Below are positions 1 through 7,612 of a DNA stretch of 28,660 bases, piece after piece; the stretch's first letter is position 1; the number at the start of each line of letters is the position of its first letter. The notes beneath the pieces are model-generated. The model was not told the DNA's origin, ran no database searches, and worked only from the letters and a program-made list of their open reading frames with translations. The position numbers and the translations under genes are program-made. This stretch comes from a virus, in IMG/VR virus record IMGVR_UViG_3300028925_001825, positions 1 to 28,660 of that record; one strand, given 5' to 3'.

Positions 1-440
1 GTGCCTTCTACTAACGACGCAGCTACAACATCATTATAGTATTGGTCTGGGACATACTCGGCGTATTTCGCATCTACAAACCCAGCGGTTTTCGTGCCAA
101 GATATTGAGCCGAATATCCTACCGCTACACTCTTTAATACATCTTCCCAGTCCCCCCCGGCGTCAATTACAGCAGCACCGTTCATTAGAGGTATAAGCCA
201 CCCCTGACCTGTAGATATTAGTACAGCTTCGGCCACGAATTTTATGGGGTCTTGAAGAATACCGTTAACTACGTCTTTTTGAAACTCATACACAGGTTCC
301 CAAACTTCGTCGTCAAACCATCTACCGACCTCTTCTAGGTCATCTTCAAACCCGCCGTGGAACACGAAGTCTTCCAGATCTTTACCCCAATCAGATACAT
401 TGTCCCAAGTGTCTTCCCATATGCTCGTTAGTCCGCCCAT
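1..440 (-). CDS. N-terminal part of an unidentified virion-like protein (runs off the left edge)
   Basis: The frame is open from an ATG at 440 to base 1 without a stop, giving 146 residues of an incomplete protein. It begins MGGLTSIWEDTWDNVSDWG and is rich in Trp, Asp and Gly, with an acidic first 60 residues followed by a more hydrophobic stretch (AEAVLISTGQGWLIPLMNG). No known catalytic motif is visible. Its ATG overlaps the stop of the upstream 151-aa gene as TAATG, and AAAGG lies a short distance upstream. Position at the far end of the late operon, after the tail and fibre genes, would suit an ejection or internal virion protein. That role is inference only, because the bulk of the gene lies outside the window. 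Confidence 0.7.
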   Translation of the reverse strand, partial: MGGLTSIWEDTWDNVSDWGKDLEDFVFHGGFEDDLEEVGRWFDDEVWEPVYEFQKDVVNGILQDPIKFVAEAVLISTGQGWLIPLMNGAAVIDAGGDWEDVLKSVAVGYSAQYLGTKTAGFVDAKYAEYVPDQYYNDVVAASLVEG

Positions 441-895
441 TATACTTTCTTACCTTTATTTTTTATGGGGGCATCGGATAACGCCACTAGAGCTACGTAT
501 TGTGTTTTTCCGTTGTCTCCAACGTTAATACCTACACCCTTGGGTTTTAATTGGTTATATACTTTACGAAACGCATTTTCGTAGTTTGGGTCACTAAAAC
601 GTACTTCGTAATACCTAACTCCAATCTTTTGTATATGGGCTAGGTAGTCTGTTATGTTTTTAGGTAAGTTAGTAGAGGTGTCTATGCTATACATAGTACC
701 TTTCATCTTATCTTGGTGTTTGCCTTCCGCTCTTGTAGATATAAACGCGGTGTTCCCCGACTGGACTATTTCTGTATTTGGGGCAGCAGCTAACGACGCT
801 ATGTAAGCTAGATATTTTGGGTCTTGTCCTTCCAACACCGATGCAATAATCTCGGGGCCAGACAATAACTTTTCTTGCCTACTTATCTGTTGCAT
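440..895 (-). CDS. Conserved-style phage protein, unknown function (151 aa)
   Basis: I do not recognise this family with confidence. The ATG at 895 follows a good Shine-Dalgarno (AGGAG, about 6 bases upstream). The protein has a soluble alpha/beta look: an N-terminal helix (SGPEIIASVLEG), a beta-rich middle, then an Asn/Tyr-rich segment (RFSDPNYENAFRKVYNQLKPKG) and a basic Lys-rich tail. The segment with a hydrophobic strand followed by a helix and KPKG is faintly reminiscent of GNAT acetyltransferase-like virion proteins, but no acetyl-CoA binding motif is clear. It lies between the fibre gene and the left-edge virion gene, and its stop overlaps the next start by one base. A structural or virion-assembly role is likely from context. 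Confidence 0.75.
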   Translation of the reverse strand: MQQISRQEKLLSGPEIIASVLEGQDPKYLAYIASLAAAPNTEIVQSGNTAFISTRAEGKHQDKMKGTMYSIDTSTNLPKNITDYLAHIQKIGVRYYEVRFSDPNYENAFRKVYNQLKPKGVGINVGDNGKTQYVALVALSDAPIKNKGKKV

Positions 896-904
896 ACTGC
901 GCTC

Positions 905-2023
905 CTAGTTAAGGTCAACAAAACTGCCATTGGCATATAGTTTTAGCTTATGGTCATCGGTGTCGTAGTATACCTGCCCATTTGCTGGAGAGCTAGGAGC
1001 AGCACTCTGCGCTGGGAACTGAACTCCGCCGTTAAGTGGCTGTGTCACTAGATCACCAAGTTGCTGTGCGCCAGCTACAACTTTACTATACCTTAAATTA
1101 CCGTCTTCAGAGCCGTCAGACGCATCGCCTATTTCTGTATATACACTGGCGTACAAGATTTTCTCTGGGCCACCCGATGAGAAGCCACGGTCGTTACTAC
1201 CGTAAAACTCTATTTTCCCTAAGTCTTCTCCATCTGCTCCTACTGATTGCGCACGATAAAGCTCAACAATAGGGCTAGCATCTGCGGAACTATTTTCGTT
1301 GTTTCTTATAACAAGGTCAGCACTTGTAGTAGTGCTATTAATAGTTAGAGGGGCAGTCATGGTTGTAAGCGCAATAGTGCCGTCAGCATCTGGTAGTAAG
1401 ATGGTTCTGTCAGCGGTTGGGTCTACTACGTACAGGGAGGTTTCGTTACTGTTTGCGCTATCTCCCTCGAAAGTTAGTACGCCATACCTACCTAAAAATA
1501 TGTCGTTACTAGTATTCATAACAAGCCCGTACTTGTGCAGGGTCATTACAGGGTCTTCGTCGCCACCGGGGTCAACAGTTACATCTGTTACAGGTACAGT
1601 ACTACCTGATCCGTCTGCAAGGTGCCATTTTATACACCCCACTTGAGCGCCACTGTTGGACTCGTCTGTAACCTCAGCGTACATACCGGCGTAAAACGCT
1701 TTCTGTCCCGAGGCGTTTGTACCGTACCAACGTACTCCCCCTAGCTCTGCATTGTCTATACCGTTGCCCCCATTGCGAAATAGAGAAAATATAGGTAGCT
1801 CTGCGGTTGTGCTGTTCGCAGTTGAAGAAGTTAACTCCATGAAGTCATGGTTTACCGCTAAAGCGCCATTGATAGTAGTGTCGCCTAGGTCTTGACGCAA
1901 GTGCTCATCTAGCTGGTTAAAGTACAAACGCAGGACGCTAAACGTGCGTTGGTACAGGCTCTGATTGTACTGTGCAGGCGGTATCGGCAGGGCTGGGGAC
2001 TTAAACTTGACGTTATTAGCCAT
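905..2023 (-). CDS. Tail-fibre-like protein with a duplicated beta domain (372 aa)
   Basis: The N-terminus (ALPIPPAQYNQ, then VLRLYFNQLDEHLRQ at about residues 30-44) is a pattern I associate with phage fibre attachment domains. Two related beta-rich repeats follow. Each has a strand ending in GGVRWYGTN or GKIEFYGSN, then FYAGMYAEVTDES or LYASVYTEIGDAS, then a Gly/Asp-rich turn. A segment TDRTILLPDADGTIAL lies between them, and the protein ends NGQVYYDTDDHKLKLYANGS, a C-terminal motif seen in many phage fibres. The start overlaps the stop of the 775-aa gene as TAATG. It probably forms a trimeric fibre or appendage for host recognition. The repeat structure is visible; the receptor role is inferred. 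Confidence 0.8.
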   Translation of the reverse strand: MANNVKFKSPALPIPPAQYNQSLYQRTFSVLRLYFNQLDEHLRQDLGDTTINGALAVNHDFMELTSSTANSTTAELPIFSLFRNGGNGIDNAELGGVRWYGTNASGQKAFYAGMYAEVTDESNSGAQVGCIKWHLADGSGSTVPVTDVTVDPGGDEDPVMTLHKYGLVMNTSNDIFLGRYGVLTFEGDSANSNETSLYVVDPTADRTILLPDADGTIALTTMTAPLTINSTTTSADLVIRNNENSSADASPIVELYRAQSVGADGEDLGKIEFYGSNDRGFSSGGPEKILYASVYTEIGDASDGSEDGNLRYSKVVAGAQQLGDLVTQPLNGGVQFPAQSAAPSSPANGQVYYDTDDHKLKLYANGSFVDLN

Positions 2024-4350
2024 TATCGTCTTCCGTCTGGGCGCATATCAATTCGGGGATACCCGAGCTGCCACTTAACACCAAGGTCAGTAGACTCGAC
2101 TTTTAGCGACATTTGTCTGCCACGTAGGCGCATGTTTAGGTGTGTGGTGTAAGGTTCTACAGTAATTGTAGCCCCCTGTACTACTGTGCCTGTATTACTG
2201 CCACCTTCTGACGTTGGAGTGTTATATCCAGAACCTGAGCTATCTAACGGGTTTAACGTCATATCTACGCTAGGAGCGCCGGATGTAGACCCTTGGAAGG
2301 TAATATCGGGCAGCATACGCCATACAAACGCGAATTGGTGCCCGTCTTGTAGATCAAACTCAGAAGACGTAATAGAGGCAGTTATGGCCGTTGTAGTGGT
2401 AGTTTCGCTATCATCCACGCCAATTTCGTGGTCTACGAGGTTTTTAGTGTATGTAGCAGCTAATGGTAAGCTACGTATGCCCGAGTTCTCCCACGCAGTA
2501 CGCGCCATAGTGCCGTGATACCACAGGTTTTCTAAGTAGTTATAGGTTACGTATAGGTCGTTGGTTGTACTGCCCGCGCTAGGGTAAAACCACCAAATTT
2601 CGTTAAACTCTTCGTTGGTGCCAGAAACTATTTGTTGGGCTTGTGTAGTCTCAAAGCTCTCAAATACGTGCCTATGTAGCGTGCAGGGTAGTGGTTTTAC
2701 GTTACCATCATAGGTATAAAACTTGTCTTTACCCATCCAAAACGCTATACCGTTAGCATATGATACGGCGTTTGGACTAGCTATAGACACGTTTTCACCT
2801 ACTATTTGCGCACCCCAGCCCTCTAAACCAAGCAATTGTAGTGCGTATAAAGCGGCATCTGTCCAAATAAGTATCTCTTGGCGGGCTTGTATACCCGTTA
2901 TAATCTCACCACCCCTAGATAGTTTTAGGCTGCCAGCTACGTTCGTAGTAGTAGGCGCCCAGTCCCCAGCGTCTTCTTGGTCTGACCAACGTACTAGTAG
3001 TGGGTCTAATGTGTTTGTAGTGTCTAAATACGCTGTCGTACCTAAACAGAACACGAACCGGCTAATGTCTGATACCAGTACCCTGTTAGCCTTAGCGGGC
3101 ACACTAAGTGAGTTTACTCTACTAGACAACAAGACAGCACGTGTAGTTAAGGTATTTGCGCCGTCCCAATAGAATAGTGGCCCACCCCTAAAGTTAGTAA
3201 TTATGTCTTCACCAAAGTTAGCTTGGCTCCACAAACGTATAGTAGCTTCGGTGGTAAGGCCAGTGCTCCATAACCCGCCTCCGTAGTATCCTGCGCCCCA
3301 ACCAGCCTGAGCAGTTTGTATTTCAGCGCCTGAGTTTATCTGGTAAGTAGCTACTACAGAACTACCCCCGCCGAAGCCGTCACCTGTTGCGGGGTCATTA
3401 CTAGCCGTAGTGTCAATTGTATAAGAATCAACAAAGGAAAAGGTTAGAACAGCCCCGGTAGATATGGTCTTAGATGTACCTATTGTAACAATAGTGTCAT
3501 CTTCGCTACCCGCTACGCCAGTTACACGCTCACTAATAGCTGTACCATCAGTTTCCGCGCCAGTCATTAGCATACCTATTGATATGGCAGAAGCAGCGCC
3601 GGTAATAGTATTTATTTCTACAGTAGCATCGCTGGAGCCATCTGCCACAGCTTTAGTTTCGGCTAGGTTGTAGGATATTTGGTATTCTTTGTTTATTACA
3701 CCGGCTGCTATACCGTTAGTAGCACCTGCACCAGAAAATGTAACGAAATCGTTGTTTTTATACCCAAGGTTGGCGTCTATAACTCGAATAATAAAGTGAG
3801 TAGCCGCGCTAGTATCGTCGGTAAGTAGTGGGTTTGCCCCTAGAGTTATAACTGCATTGAAGTGTAATATCGCGTTTATGGCTATGCTTTTAGAGGCGCC
3901 TATGGTTATGCTACCTTGACTAGCTACGGCGGCAACAGTGACACTTATGGCAGAACCACTAGCATCTGTGCCAGTCATAATCATACCTGTACGTACGGTG
4001 CCTACATTGTTCTCTAGGGTTACTGTGGTAGAGCTAGAAGTAGCGGCTTTTACTGTCGCAGAGGCTTGGTCAAGTGGAGTAACGTCATTGTACTCCCCAC
4101 CAGACTCTACATAGAACTTAGTGTTCGTACCAACACCTACATATAATTTGCTCGCTAAAGTACGCCAGCTATGAATAGAGCGGGAGATACCGTCAAACAC
4201 GTTGTTAGATAGGCGCGCCCACCCACCGATCTTTTCCGGCAGACCTTTACGGAACCGTACTTTATCGGAGTCGTTCCAGCCACCTTCAGTGCTGTAGCGC
4301 GTACCTTCTTTGTTTACGCCGGGTTTTAGTTCTAACTTGCTTAATGGCAT
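2023..4350 (-). CDS. Tail hub / packaged-DNA stabilisation-like protein (775 aa)
   Basis: The N-terminal pattern (LELKPGVNKEGTRYSTEGGW, then DKVRFRKGLPEKIGGW) is typical of large beta-rich proteins in podovirus-like phages that are related in annotation to P22 gp10-type stabilisation or tail-hub proteins. The C-terminal half has WSDQEDAGDWAPT, aromatic-rich strands and a final segment on MNLRLRGRQMSLKVES, all consistent with a beta-propeller or tail-nozzle fold. Two related 65-70 residue inserts of Thr/Ser/Ala-rich sequence sit at roughly residues 95-165 and 235-305. Both contain GM(I/L)MTG, then SGSAIS or DGTAIS, then TIGxSKxI. The ATG at 4350 has GAGG about 7 bases upstream. It probably sits at the head-tail interface or tail tip; the exact fold needs a profile search. 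Confidence 0.75.
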   Translation of the reverse strand: MPLSKLELKPGVNKEGTRYSTEGGWNDSDKVRFRKGLPEKIGGWARLSNNVFDGISRSIHSWRTLASKLYVGVGTNTKFYVESGGEYNDVTPLDQASATVKAATSSSTTVTLENNVGTVRTGMIMTGTDASGSAISVTVAAVASQGSITIGASKSIAINAILHFNAVITLGANPLLTDDTSAATHFIIRVIDANLGYKNNDFVTFSGAGATNGIAAGVINKEYQISYNLAETKAVADGSSDATVEINTITGAASAISIGMLMTGAETDGTAISERVTGVAGSEDDTIVTIGTSKTISTGAVLTFSFVDSYTIDTTASNDPATGDGFGGGSSVVATYQINSGAEIQTAQAGWGAGYYGGGLWSTGLTTEATIRLWSQANFGEDIITNFRGGPLFYWDGANTLTTRAVLLSSRVNSLSVPAKANRVLVSDISRFVFCLGTTAYLDTTNTLDPLLVRWSDQEDAGDWAPTTTNVAGSLKLSRGGEIITGIQARQEILIWTDAALYALQLLGLEGWGAQIVGENVSIASPNAVSYANGIAFWMGKDKFYTYDGNVKPLPCTLHRHVFESFETTQAQQIVSGTNEEFNEIWWFYPSAGSTTNDLYVTYNYLENLWYHGTMARTAWENSGIRSLPLAATYTKNLVDHEIGVDDSETTTTTAITASITSSEFDLQDGHQFAFVWRMLPDITFQGSTSGAPSVDMTLNPLDSSGSGYNTPTSEGGSNTGTVVQGATITVEPYTTHLNMRLRGRQMSLKVESTDLGVKWQLGYPRIDMRPDGRR

Positions 4351-4359
4351 TGTTACCTC

Positions 4360-4710
4360 TTAATAAATCCACAGCACAGGTACAGTATTGCGTGTGTCTA
4401 CGTGAACAAAAGTCTTAGCAACACCAATACCACTAAACCCTAACTCGAATGCTTTTTTAGCTAACAAGAATCTTTGTGCCCCGCCGCTAACACGTATATC
4501 TGCGGCAATGCCTTTACTGTGCATCCCCGGTGCGGCTTTCTTAGCCTCAATAGAATGCTTAGGGCTTCTGTACCCAGAGGTAATCGTAAACGAAAACCCA
4601 CACGCTTCGCGTAACGAATCTAGCGCATGAATAAATTCATCCTGCATAGCATTCTCGCCAGTCTCTTGGCAGTCAAATTCTTCGATTTTAAAATATTTAA
4701 AGTTACTCAT
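4360..4710 (-). CDS. M15-type peptidase, phage endolysin (L-Ala-D-Glu / D-Ala-D-Ala peptidase-like)
   Basis: This is a small single-domain zinc peptidase of the Peptidase_M15 fold, predicted to cut the peptide stems of peptidoglycan during lysis. Visible family signatures are the N-terminal FKIEEFDC, TSGYRSPKHS at residues 44-53, HSKGIAAD at 64-71 (zinc ligands H64 and D71) and FVHVDTR at 101-107 (H103 as third ligand, D105 near the active site). At 116 aa it has the usual length for the stand-alone family. I chose the ATG at 4710, not a GTG 18 bases upstream, because MSNFKYF fits family starts. The ATG overlaps the holin stop as ATGAGTAA, so the two are probably translationally coupled. No signal peptide is present, so export depends on the adjacent holin. 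Confidence 0.9.
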   Translation of the reverse strand: MSNFKYFKIEEFDCQETGENAMQDEFIHALDSLREACGFSFTITSGYRSPKHSIEAKKAAPGMHSKGIAADIRVSGGAQRFLLAKKAFELGFSGIGVAKTFVHVDTRNTVPVLWIY

Positions 4711-5179
4711 CTGGCTTATGACTCGCACCGAAGTAAAAAGAAGTTATAGCTGATACTACACCCCCCATGTAACCTAGGATTAGGCTTACTATAGTGTCGC
4801 TATTAGCATCAGGTGGCTGGATAGTAACAAGAAAAATATACCCAACAAAACCCACCAGAGCGACAAGAGCAACGACTCTCGGCGTCCAATCACCTTTGTG
4901 TGCCTGTCTCGCATCTTTGACATCTTGAGCCTCCAGAGCAAATACATCGACTTCTAGCTCTGCCATCTTCTTCTCGAAGTCTAGCTCGGCTTTTTTAATC
5001 TCAACAAGTTGCTCAGGTGTGGCAGATTGCATCGCTGTCTCGATAGACTTAGCGTCTGACTTACAGCCTAGCACAGAGGCAATTGCTTGTGCAGCAGTGC
5101 CCCCAAGAGGGCCAGCTAGTGCCGTACCAAGTGTAGGGGCAACCGCCCCAATTAAGCCTTTAATAGCTTTAAAATTCAT
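4703..5179 (-). CDS. Holin of the GTA 3-TM type (158 aa)
   Basis: The layout matches the holin family described from gene-transfer agents with three membrane segments. There is a hydrophobic Gly/Ala-rich N-terminus (LIGAVAPTLGTALAGPLGG), an acidic/basic helical middle (PEQLVEIKKAELDFEKKMAELE), the diagnostic KDARQAHKGDWTPR at about residues 87-100, and two C-terminal membrane segments (VVALVALVGFVGYIFLVTI and IVSLILGYMGGVVSAITSFY). It would oligomerise in the inner membrane and let the adjacent M15 endolysin reach the wall. The gene overlaps the endolysin start by 8 bases and follows the 54-aa basic gene by one base. A charged C-terminus (SHKPDE) is expected on the cytoplasmic side. Confidence 0.88.
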   Translation of the reverse strand: MNFKAIKGLIGAVAPTLGTALAGPLGGTAAQAIASVLGCKSDAKSIETAMQSATPEQLVEIKKAELDFEKKMAELEVDVFALEAQDVKDARQAHKGDWTPRVVALVALVGFVGYIFLVTIQPPDANSDTIVSLILGYMGGVVSAITSFYFGASHKPDE

Positions 5180-5180
5180 T

Positions 5181-5345
5181 TTACTTACCTACTTTCTGCA
5201 TAGCTGCTTTATGTGAAGCTGAAAAGCTCTTACCGTTCTTCATTTCTTTGCGCATAAAAGCCATATGCTTCGCTGTATGGTGCTCTTTATGCTTTTCTAG
5301 CGTTGTTTTCTGCCGCTTGGTTAGCCCTGAAGTACGTTTATGCAT
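5181..5345 (-). CDS. Small basic phage protein (54 aa)
   Basis: This short frame runs from ATG at 5345 to TAA at 5181-5183 and encodes a Lys/His-rich protein. It starts MHKRTSGLTKRQKTTLEKH and ends HKAAMQKVGK. The pattern LTKRQ...HHTAKHM...MRKEMKNGKSFSASHKAAM resembles small uncharacterised proteins that recur beside lysis or structural genes in marine phages, from memory. Its helical, amphipathic, highly basic composition would allow nucleic-acid or membrane-surface binding, but no function is known. It ends one base before the holin ATG, so it is cotranscribed and probably cotranslated with the lysis pair. It is easily missed because of its length. Confidence 0.75.
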   Translation of the reverse strand: MHKRTSGLTKRQKTTLEKHKEHHTAKHMAFMRKEMKNGKSFSASHKAAMQKVGK

Positions 5346-5350
5346 AGCCC

Positions 5351-5788
5351 TTATCCTAGTGGGTTGTTGTTTAAGTTACTTAATCTCGAACTAAGGCGCG
5401 CAATTTGCCCTTCAAGCCTTTCAATCGTGCTTTGAAGATTGCTAATTCGGCTTTTATTAACGCTAACGCCGCTTTCGATTTTGCTTGTATCTTGGCTTTG
5501 AAGCCCGCTAATAGTGCTTTCAAGTCGTTTAATAGTTTGGTCAGCATTGGTTATCTCCGCTTGTATTGTAGCAATAGTAGCCGATATATGGCCTATATCA
5601 CTGTTTGATTGTGTGACTTCAAGTGTAGTCAATCTACGCTCCATAACGCGAATTTCTTCGACATTATATAGTTCTGACATAGAACCTTCTAGTTGAGCTA
5701 CTTTCTCTTCCATTGTGGCGAAAGTCATAGCAACACCGCCTAGAGCGCCTGCTATACCAACCCAAGTACTAATTTGTTCTGCATTCAT
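5351..5788 (-). CDS. Membrane-anchored coiled-coil protein in the lysis region (145 aa)
   Basis: The N-terminus has a short hydrophobic segment (TWVGIAGALGGVAMTFATM, residues 8-26), followed by a long heptad-rich coiled coil to the C-terminus (for example MEEKVAQLEGSMSELY and ISNLQSTIERLEGQIARLSS). This is the general architecture of inner-membrane spanin subunits: one N-terminal anchor plus a periplasmic coiled coil. No paired outer-membrane lipoprotein with a lipobox Cys is visible nearby, so a spanin role is only a suggestion. Alternatively it may be a fibre- or tail-associated coiled coil. The start overlaps the stop of the upstream secreted-protein gene as ATGA. Function unknown. Confidence 0.75.
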   Translation of the reverse strand: MNAEQISTWVGIAGALGGVAMTFATMEEKVAQLEGSMSELYNVEEIRVMERRLTTLEVTQSNSDIGHISATIATIQAEITNADQTIKRLESTISGLQSQDTSKIESGVSVNKSRISNLQSTIERLEGQIARLSSRLSNLNNNPLG

Positions 5789-6570
5789 CGTGGTGTTACC
5801 TCGTATCCGCTATCGGGAAAAAAGCCTTGCCCATTAGTCGAATTAACTGACCAAAACTCACTTTCAACACCTACTACTGTACCGTTCCAAGATATGTTTA
5901 TTTGGTCTAGGTATACGTCATCAATGTTTACTATAGCGCTATCGTAGAATGCCTGAACAGTATCGGATGCCTGTGTGCTAAAAGTAGTCGCTTCAATTAT
6001 CGCACCTTCATACTGTTCAAGCATGTTCTTTGTTCTTGATGCTACTACCATCCCCTCAATGCTGGCTGCATATTTGTCTCTTGTATCTTGTTTAATATCG
6101 CGTAGGTCGTTATCAGTAGCGTATTTCTCCATACCGATTTTAGTCGATTCATCAGCTACTTCAATCTCAGCCGCTATAGCTGTAACCGCCGCAATCTGCT
6201 GCGCTTCTTCTATCATAGCGTTTTTCTGGTCTTCAAACTCAACCTGCTGGCCGATAATCTGATCTTGTATTAGCAGACTAGTGAGGTGCTCTTGAGTGGA
6301 TTCGGAGAGTGCCAGAGCATAGGCAGCATTGAATGCGTCCAACTGACCCTGTGTGAGATGATACTCTTGTCCTGTATCAGGATGCACGATAGTAGTAGAG
6401 CCATTGACCATGTTAGCAGCCATTTGCGATATGAAATTGTTTGCCTCCTCACCTATTAGGGAATTTATGGCGGCTGTATGATTTTGGAGGTCTGTTTGAC
6501 TTTTCACGGTAAACGACAGGCTCGCTAGGAACGCGATCAGGGCGGTTTTTATAAAATGTATACGCATCAT
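5785..6570 (-). CDS. Secreted coiled-coil protein, start embedded in the upstream gene (261 aa)
   Basis: I placed the start at the ATG at 6570 (MMRIHF), which has AAGGA about 10 bases upstream; a TTG six bases further upstream is less likely. The first 24 residues form a signal peptide (MRIHFIKTALIAFLASLSFT, cleavage likely after VKS). The mature part is Gln/Ala/Glu-rich helix with many IAAEIEVADES-type segments and ends in a beta-like tail (ISWNGTVVGVESEFWSVNS). No enzymatic motif is visible and I do not recognise the family. The first 122 bases, including the ribosome-binding site and the whole signal peptide, lie inside the C-terminal part of the upstream secreted-protein gene in another frame. 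Periplasmic location is inferred; a role in lysis or envelope modification is possible. Confidence 0.75.
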   Translation of the reverse strand: MMRIHFIKTALIAFLASLSFTVKSQTDLQNHTAAINSLIGEEANNFISQMAANMVNGSTTIVHPDTGQEYHLTQGQLDAFNAAYALALSESTQEHLTSLLIQDQIIGQQVEFEDQKNAMIEEAQQIAAVTAIAAEIEVADESTKIGMEKYATDNDLRDIKQDTRDKYAASIEGMVVASRTKNMLEQYEGAIIEATTFSTQASDTVQAFYDSAIVNIDDVYLDQINISWNGTVVGVESEFWSVNSTNGQGFFPDSGYEVTPR

Positions 6571-7003
6571 TACCAATTAATCCTTGGTTAGTAGGACACG
6601 GAGTCCCAGATTCAAATAAAGCCCACCACACCCTATGATCTTGGCACATAACGCTAACGGCAGCAACCTTTAGACCTAGAGCTTGTAGCTGCTTAGACAG
6701 CTTTAATCGCTCACAGTTTTGGTCTACAACAGGCTTACCGATGGCTATACCAAACATCTGTGTTTGGACACCAGCACTACCAGAAAACACACATACGTCC
6801 TGATTGTAGCTTGAGCCGCTCGGAGCTACCGCAGTGCTAACTACTGCACCTTCTTGTGTAACTGTGGTGGTGGTTCGGTTATCAATACTCTCGGCGCTTT
6901 GTTGGTTGTTAGACCCAAAGTCACCTACTGAAGCATCTTGTGCTTCTTGAGCGTTAGATGAGTTTACTAATAATAGCGCCACCACCAGAGATAATAACCG
7001 CAT
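6449..7003 (-). CDS. Secreted cysteine-containing phage protein (184 aa)
   Basis: A clear signal peptide opens the protein (MRLLSLVVALLLVNSSNA, cleaved before QEAQ). After a Thr/Ser-rich spacer comes a conserved-looking core at about residues 71-138: VCVFSGSAG, then GIAIGKPVVDQNCERLKLSKQL, then GLKVAAVSVMCQDHRVWWALFESGTPCP. Four cysteines in this core could form disulfides in the periplasm. I recall this core from small exported proteins encoded near phage lysis genes, but its function is not known to me. The C-terminal 40 residues are basic and Pro/Arg-rich and are encoded over the start of the following gene. The start overlaps the 66-aa membrane-protein gene by 50 bases. Confidence 0.8.
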   Translation of the reverse strand: MRLLSLVVALLLVNSSNAQEAQDASVGDFGSNNQQSAESIDNRTTTTVTQEGAVVSTAVAPSGSSYNQDVCVFSGSAGVQTQMFGIAIGKPVVDQNCERLKLSKQLQALGLKVAAVSVMCQDHRVWWALFESGTPCPTNQGLIGNDAYTFYKNRPDRVPSEPVVYREKSNRPPKSYSRHKFPNR

Positions 7004-7154
7004 ACAGCCCCCATATCATGTTTTCTACGTGGATAAACTTCTTTGACCCAGAAGAAAGTTGTTCTTTGATATATGCGTATTTTAAATTGCACTCTGCCTC
7101 GTGCTTCTCAATACCTGCGACTGCTTCTGCTAGCATTTCCTTCTGCGTTGCCAT
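6954..7154 (-). CDS. XhlA-like small membrane protein (66 aa)
   Basis: The protein has a charged helical N-terminus (residues 1-45, including EAVAGIEKHEAECNLKYAY) and a single C-terminal hydrophobic segment (MIWGLYAVIISGGGAIIS) ending in SKLI. This coiled-coil-then-tail-anchor plan is that of haemolysin XhlA-type phage lysis accessory proteins. The ATG at 7154 has GAGG seven bases upstream. It overlaps the next gene by 50 bases. A role with the downstream holin and endolysin is plausible, giving this phage two candidate membrane-disrupting proteins. Family assignment rests on architecture only, since the sequence is too short for motif proof. Confidence 0.72.
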   Translation of the reverse strand: MATQKEMLAEAVAGIEKHEAECNLKYAYIKEQLSSGSKKFIHVENMIWGLYAVIISGGGAIISKLI

Positions 7155-7162
7155 TACTACCT

Positions 7163-7612
7163 CTATAATATGTTTAAAGTTATGATGATGCCGTCATGCC
7201 CTTCGTTAGGAAGGCCCACTTCGGTGGTAAATAAATCTTTTCTGCCAAGACTCGCAAGTAAGAAATCATACATTGGAGTGTTTGTTTTTACATGCCCTTT
7301 TATGGCTGTAATGTCTAAATCCCGTAACACCTTACAAAAGGAATCACCAGACAGTATAAATGCTTTGTTGTCGCCCACTATCACGTTTGTGCAGTGGTAC
7401 GCTTTGTTCTTTACTCTACCAGTTGTGTAGCCCACAACTTCGCCGTCTTTAGTTATCTCTGCGGTAAGTTTACCGTCTATTGCATGAGTAAATGCACTCT
7501 TCGTAATTGCGAAGTCTTGGCCGGTATTAATATCTATAACGTCTTTGTTTTCGGCGTATAGCTGCTCTAACTTCACTAGGTCAACTGTATTAACTATTGC
7601 CGTGCTAAACAT
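7163..7612 (-). CDS. Unknown phage protein, possible GNAT-like fold (149 aa)
   Basis: The protein is a compact alpha/beta sequence. In the middle there is a strand pair (KLTAEITKDGEVVGYTTGRV), then NKAFILSGDSFCKVLRDLDITAIKGHVKTNTPMYDFLLASLGRKD. The order of strand-turn-strand followed by a strand, an Asn-Thr and a helix ending in LGRKD recalls the C-terminal half of GNAT acetyltransferases. The acetyl-CoA pyrophosphate loop (Q/RxxGxG/A) is absent, so enzymatic activity is doubtful. It sits between a beta-rich decoration-like gene (8-base overlap) and the lysis genes. Similar degenerate acetyltransferase-like proteins occur among podovirus virion genes, but this assignment is tentative. Confidence 0.7.
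   Translation of the reverse strand: MFSTAIVNTVDLVKLEQLYAENKDVIDINTGQDFAITKSAFTHAIDGKLTAEITKDGEVVGYTTGRVKNKAYHCTNVIVGDNKAFILSGDSFCKVLRDLDITAIKGHVKTNTPMYDFLLASLGRKDLFTTEVGLPNEGHDGIIITLNIL

Noticed and set aside
1036-1646. Plus-strand open frames opposite the fibre gene
   Set aside because: They are antisense shadows without ribosome sites or recognisable sequence.
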